The position numbers and the translations under genes are program-made. Below are positions 59,217 through 64,000 of a stretch of 64,000 nt of DNA, piece after piece. The stretch covers positions 7,462,501 through 7,526,500 of the forward strand of contig OY756967.1 of assembly GCA_963580455.1 (NCBI GenBank). Reading direction: 5' to 3'. Numbering within the stretch: position 1 is the first letter of the stretch; each line of letters starts with the position of its first letter. The DNA is from Euonymus europaeus. Taxonomy: Eukaryota; Streptophyta; Magnoliopsida; Celastrales; Celastraceae. The notes below the pieces were generated by a model, which was not told the DNA's origin, searched no databases, and saw only the letters and a list, made by a program, of their open reading frames with translations.

Positions 59217-60992
59217 CAGTCTTCACAGAGTTATCCACAACAGATGGCTCCTCCACAGCAGTTTCAACATACTCAGAGTTATCTTCCTCTAATAGCACCT
59301 CCTGATTTTCCTCTTCAACAACCAGTTGCTCCACCCAAGAAGTCTCTAGAAGATACCATAGCACAGATGGCTACCACTTTTCAGCAGTTCATGCAGGTTC
59401 AGGCTACTACAAACAATCAGAATACACAAGCCATCAATGACTTGCGAGGAATAATTCAAAAAATGAATACCACTTTGAGCACTCTTGAGAAGGGAAAGTT
59501 TCCAGCTCAACCACAACCCAATCATACGGTCTATAAACAACAGTCTCAACAGCATGTTCATAATGTTTCTGGAGATGGTTTTGAAACTACCAAAGTAGTT
59601 ACCACTTTGAGGAGTGGGAAGCAGGTTTCTAGACCTGAGGCCCCTATTGATTCTCAGCATTCTAGTCCTTCTCTTGTCGGTGCACCTGATGTGGTTAAAG
59701 TAGGAAAAGAAGTAGAGGGAGAGAAAGATAAAGAAAATTCAGAATTGAAGACTCCATTTGTGGTAGAGAAAGAAGATGAGAGTATTTATCGACCTACTGT
59801 TCCTTATCCACATAGATTGAGAGTTGGGCAGATGAACAAGCATCATACTGAGATTCATGAGATTTTCAAGCAAGTGAAGCTCAACATTCCACTTTTAGAT
59901 GCTATTCAGCAAATCCCTTCCTATGCTAAGTTCTTGAAGGACTTATGTACTACAAAGAGGAAGGTGAATGTGACCAAGAAGTCTTTTCTAGTTGAAGAAG
60001 TTGGAGCTTTGATCATGAGTGATACTCCTCAGAAGCTGCGTGATCCTGGATCACCTACTATCTCTATTGTGATTGGTGAAAAAAGGCTTGAAAATGCCTT
60101 ACTTGATTTGGGGAGTAGTGTGAATTTATTGCCATTATGGGTTTATGAACAACTTGATATTAGAGAATTGAAGCAAACACCCATGCTTTTGCAGATGGCA
60201 GACAGAACAGTCAAGAAACCCAAGGGAGTTGTGGAAGATGTCTTAGTGCAAGTGAACAAATTTTACTATCCTGTGGACTTTGTAGTCCTAGAGATGCCAC
60301 ATCCTACTTCACTTCTTGCTAGTGCTCCTATCATTCTTGGGCGTCCTTTCCTTGCTACTACAAATGCTTTGATCAATTGCAAGAGTGGAATGCTCAAGAT
60401 CACTTTTGGCAATATGACATTTGAGACGAATGTCTTTACTGCTTGCAAGATGCCTAGTGACTGTGATGATTCAGAGTTGCAAACAATAGATTGGGTTCAG
60501 AGTTTTAGCCCATCAGATTTATATTCTGTTCTTGATGCTGAGAGTGTATATGAGGATGCATATCCTAAGAAATCTAGCCAAATTGATGATTTAGAAGATG
60601 ATTTGGATGATCTTGATCCTATCATATTGGATGAGCCTTGTGAAATTGATGATTCAGCTAAGTTGGAGGATGTGAGCCACATTGGTAGATGGCGGGGACC
60701 AAACTTTGAGATTCTTGATCCACCCGAGGAAATGAAGCCATCCATTGAGGAGACTCCAACTCTTGAGTTGAAAAAGCTTCCTGAAGATTTGAAGTATATT
60801 TTTCTTGGTCCAGAAAAGGGTACATTCCCTGCTGTCATTTCATCTCAGCTAACTCCTAAGCAAGAAACCAGCTTGATAGCGGTTTTACAAAACATAAGGG
60901 AGCTATTGGCTGGACCATTGCAGACATCAAGGGTATTGACCCTAATATTTGTACCCACAACATTTTTTTGGAGGGAGATCCTACACCAGTGA
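59217..60992 (+). pseudogene. Protease region of element H
   Basis: Same frame as gag. After a Q/P-rich linker and a KE-rich stretch, the protease motif DLGSS lies at residues 288-292 counted from the ATG at 59244, in LLDLGSSVNLLP. Plant Athila proteases have DLGAS here, so the alanine-to-serine change is conservative. A second typical segment, ILGRPFLAT, follows near 60340. An acidic linker (60530-60660) leads to RT. Near 60897-60905 a single-base loss shifts the frame, so the last ~30 residues before 60992 are out of phase and RT continues in another frame. Confidence 0.87.
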
Positions 60993-62434
60993 GAGATGCA
61001 CAGAGAAGACTCAACCCTGCCATGAAAGAAGTTGTGAAGAAGGAGGTTTTGAAGCTGTTAGCAGTTGAAATCATTTATCCTATCTCCGACAGTAAATGGG
61101 TGAGTCCCACACAGGTAGTCCCTAAGAAATCTGGTTTAACTGTCATTGAAAATGCTTTGGGTGATTTAATTCCTATTAGGAAAGTGACTGGATGGCGCAT
61201 GTGCATAGACTACCGAAAACTGAATTCGGTTAGTCGCAAAGACCATTTCCCATTGCCCTTTCTTGACCAAATTTTGGAAAAAGTTACTAGAAATGAGTTT
61301 TATTGCTTTTTAGACGGTTTTTCTGGTTATTATCAAATTTCCATATCTCTAGAGGACCAAGAAAAAACCACCTTCACTTGCCCTTTTGGCACATTTGCTT
61401 TTAGGAGGATGCCATTTGGTTTATGCAATGCCCCTGCCACATTCCAACGTTGCATGACGAGCATTTTTTCTGACATGCTTGAGGACATGTGTGAAGTTTT
61501 TATGGATGATTTTTCTGTGTTCGGATGCTCTTTTGATGTGTGCTTGAAAAATTTAAATGCTGTGTTGACTAGATGTGAAGAAAAGAATTTGTTGCTTAAT
61601 TGGGAAAAATGTCAGTTTATGGTAAATAGTGGGTTGGTACTTGGACATTTAGTGTCAAAACGTGGTATAGAGGTTGATAGGGCTAAGATAGAATTGATTT
61701 CTCAATTGCCTATTCCTAGGACTGTGAAGGATATTCGCTCTTTTCTTGGTCATGCCGGCTTCTACCGACGTTTTATTCAAGGCTTTAGTGCTATCACCAA
61801 ACCATTGTGTGCTTTATTGCAAAATGATACTGAATTTGTTTGGTTTGATGAATGTCAATCTGCTTTTGAGACTCTAAAGAAACACTTGACAGTTGCCCCT
61901 ATCATGCAATCTCCTCGGTGGGATTTACCATTTGAGCTTATGACCGATGCTAGTGATTTTGCTCTAGGTGCTGTTTTAGGTCAAAGAATTGATGGTAAAC
62001 CTTCTGTGATTTATTATGCAAGTAAGATATTGAATGATGCACAGAGGAATTACACCACCACTGAAAAGGAATTACTTGCTGTTGTGTTTGCTTTAGATAA
62101 ATTCCGTTCTTATATCATTGGTTCTCCTATCACCATCTTTACTGACCACTCTGCTTTGAAGTATTTGTTGCAAAAGAAAGATGCTAAACCCAGGTTGATA
62201 CGCTGGATTATATTGCTTCAAGAGTTTGACATCACTATCAAGGATAAGAAAGGTGTCGAGAATGTGGTAGCTGACCATTTGTCTAGATTGCAGCAACCCG
62301 AGTCTCATACTTCTCCAGCTTTGCATGATGATTTTCCGGATGAGCATCTCTTTGCTGTGTCGCGTGCACCTTGGTTTGCGGATATTGTGAATTATCTTGT
62401 CTCTGAGCAATTACCTTCTCATTGGAATGTTTAA
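60903..62434 (+). pseudogene. RT and RNase H of element H
   Basis: RT sense begins near 60903. Numbered from 60968, the first catalytic aspartate is D116 (LDGFSGYYQI) and the FMDD box is at residues 178-181. RNase H keeps all four acidic positions: D327 (TDASD), E368 (TEKELLAV), D393 (FTDHSAL) and D436 (ADHLSR). The frame ends at TAA 62432-62434, but reading continues in frame into integrase, so this stop is probably a changed CAA. Apart from the upstream frameshift and this stop the enzyme looks complete, which is unusual in this window. Confidence 0.92.
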
Positions 62435-63682
62435 GACAAGCGTAGGTTCCTTTCTGAGGTTCGATTCTATTACTTCAACTCACCTTATCTTTTTAAATAT
62501 TGTGCTGATCAGTTGGTGAGACGTTGTATTCCTAATGATGAGTTTGCTTCTGTGTTTGAGTTTTGTCATTCTGGGGCTTGTGGTGGTCACTTTGCAGCCC
62601 AGAAAACTGTTGCAAATTTTTTACAAAGTGGACTTTATTGGCCTACCATGTTTAAAGATGTTGTGTTGTGGTGTAAAGCGTGTGAATCTTGTCAAAAACT
62701 TGGAAAAATCACAGCTAGGAACATGATGCCTCTTTCTCCCATATTGACCCTTGAGATATTTGATTGTTGGGGAATTGACTTTATGGGGCCTTTTCCTATT
62801 TCTAATGGCTATATGTATATCTTGCTTACTGTTGATTATGTTTCCAAGTGGGTAGAAGCTATACCATGTAGAACCAATGATCATAAGGTTGTGCTTAAAT
62901 TTTTAAAAGACTTGTTTGCACGTTTTGGCATGCCAAAGGCCATAATTAGTGATGGGGGTTCGCATTTTTATAACAAACCTTTTCAAAATCTTATGAAGAA
63001 ATATGGAGTGACTCATAAGGTCTCTACTCCATATCACCCCCAAACTAATGGCCAAGCTGAGTTGGTTAATAAAGAGATCAAGGTCATTCTTGAAAAGACA
63101 GTTCATCCTAATAGGAAGGATTGGTATGATAAATTACTTGATGCTCTTTGGGCTTATAGAACTGCATTCAAAACCACTCTTGGCATGTCACCTTATCGCT
63201 TGGTTTATGGTCGTGCTTGTCATTTACCTGTTGAGATTCAACATCATGCTTTCTGGGCTATTAAAAAGATTAATTCTTCACTTGATGATGCCCAAGGCTT
63301 GAGAAAGTTGCAGATTTCAGAGCTAGAAGAAGCAAGAAGGGAGGCCTATGACAATGCCAAACTGTCCAAGGAGAGGATGAAAGCCTTGCATGACAAGAAG
63401 ATCTTGGACAAGAAATTCTTCCCTGAGCAAGAGGTGCTTCTCTACAATTCTAGGCTCCATATTTTTCCAGGAAAGTTGAAGAGTCGTTGGAGTGGCCCTT
63501 ACATTGTCAAGAAGGTTCATTCCCATGGTGCTGTGGATATTTCCAATCCAAAGAATGGGACCACCTTCACTGTGAATGGACAAAGGCTCAAGCCATTCCT
63601 TGCTCCCTATGCACCAGAGGATGAGACACTCCTTCTACAGGATGTCCAGGGAGTACTCTCAACTTCTCCTGCTGTTATTTGA
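62435..63682 (+). pseudogene. Integrase of element H
   Basis: In frame with RT-RNase H after the TAA. Numbered from the ATG at 62513, the zinc-finger ligands are H19, H26, C57 and C60. The catalytic triad is D89, D147 and E183, with the D,D(35)E spacing intact. The C-terminal domain follows (about residues 280-370, with [15 protein letters not shown]) and the frame stops at 63680-63682 without a chromodomain, as expected for Athila. Called a pseudogene only because it lacks its own start and depends on the disrupted upstream polyprotein; the domain itself is intact. Confidence 0.92.
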
Positions 63683-64000
63683 TTATCCATATACCTAGTC
63701 ATGGGGGTGCTGGTGCCGTGACGTTACTCCGTTTGTTTGTAGTACTTTGGGAGTATTGTAGTCTTAGAACCACTTAGTGTTTTGCCTTTGCACTGAATAA
63801 TTACTTACTGTGCACCATTTTGTTCGTTCCATCCATGGAGACCATGTCTTACTCTAGTTGGGGGTGGGGGTGCCCAGTTTGTGTTTGGTTTAGTTTTTCA
63901 AAAGAAATTCAAAAATAAGTTTTTTTTAAAAAATAAAAGGAAGAAAAAAATTCTGGAACTGTGTGTTGTGAAAAGCTTTGCATTGCTGTGATTCCTTGAT
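63683..64000 (+). other. Region downstream of pol in element H
   Basis: Non-coding to the end of the window, with GGGGGTGGGGGTGCCC-like (about 63858-63874) and A-rich parts. In Athila elements a long spacer and an env-like frame lie between integrase and the 3' LTR. I see no frame of that kind before the edge. Confidence 0.6.

Larger units (their letters stand above)
56339..64000 (+). mobile_element. Element H: Athila-like Ty3/gypsy element (right end outside window)
   Basis: It has a 5' LTR, a tRNA-Asp primer site, gag, protease, RT, RNase H and integrase in the usual order, and no chromodomain. It is inserted in the LTR of element G. The gag sequence style and the tRNA-Asp primer site match plant Athila elements, which carry an env-like frame downstream; that part would lie beyond 64000. 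Only three coding lesions are visible (TGA at 59214, a frameshift near 60900, TAA at 62432). This is the best preserved element in the window. Confidence 0.87.

Overview
This window is plant nuclear heterochromatin. I see no host protein-coding gene and no intact tRNA or rRNA gene. The base layer is one array of a roughly 160-bp tandem satellite, all copies in the same orientation. At least five LTR-retrotransposon insertions have cut it into blocks at 843-3955, 27213-28122, 39370-39828, 47751-52057 and 54775-54885. The 5-bp target-site duplications (TSDs) at three of the interruptions show that these blocks were once continuous. Chromovirus-type Ty3/gypsy pol genes, an Athila-type element with a tRNA-Asp primer site, and initiator-Met-type primer sites in the others point to an angiosperm. 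I cannot name the species. The satellite and the nested gypsy elements suggest centromeric or pericentromeric DNA.

Layout. Bases 1-842 are unclassified. Element A (3956-27212, TSD TTTAA) is a chromovirus with 5' LTR, gag, pol and an enlarged 3' LTR. Inside A lie a solo LTR in the RT gene (8277-9488, TSD TGTCC), a 9.8-kb non-coding LTR element B (10232-20048, TSD GGTTG) and an inverted solo LTR in the 3' LTR (22920-24593). The 3' LTR also carries a module of about 0.5 kb in four tandem copies. Element C is a solo LTR (28123-39369, TSD AATTT/AATTC) split by composite D (28951-38412, TSD GGTTG). D contains a second chromovirus gag-pol, LTR pieces in both orientations, and two 347-bp palindromes with a tRNA-like Pol III-box segment at their centre. 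Element E (39829-47750, minus strand) is a third chromovirus and has lost its integrase. Segment F (52058-54774) joins the 3' end of a minus-strand chromovirus to a different LTR that begins TGTTG. Element G begins at 54886, and its LTR is cut at 56339 by element H, an Athila-like element with nearly intact gag-protease-RT-RNase H-integrase that runs to the window edge.

How the parts relate. The gag-pol genes encode the usual retrotransposon life-cycle proteins: capsid, aspartic protease, reverse transcriptase, RNase H and integrase. Every copy in the window is broken. Most of the premature stops look like C-to-T changes (CAG to TAG, CGA to TGA), as expected for cytosine-methylated, silenced DNA. 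B and the solo LTRs have no coding capacity. The most unusual features are the six-monomer higher-order repeat in the satellite, composite D with its palindromes, and CpG-rich palindromic cassettes found in LTRs of two unrelated gypsy lineages.
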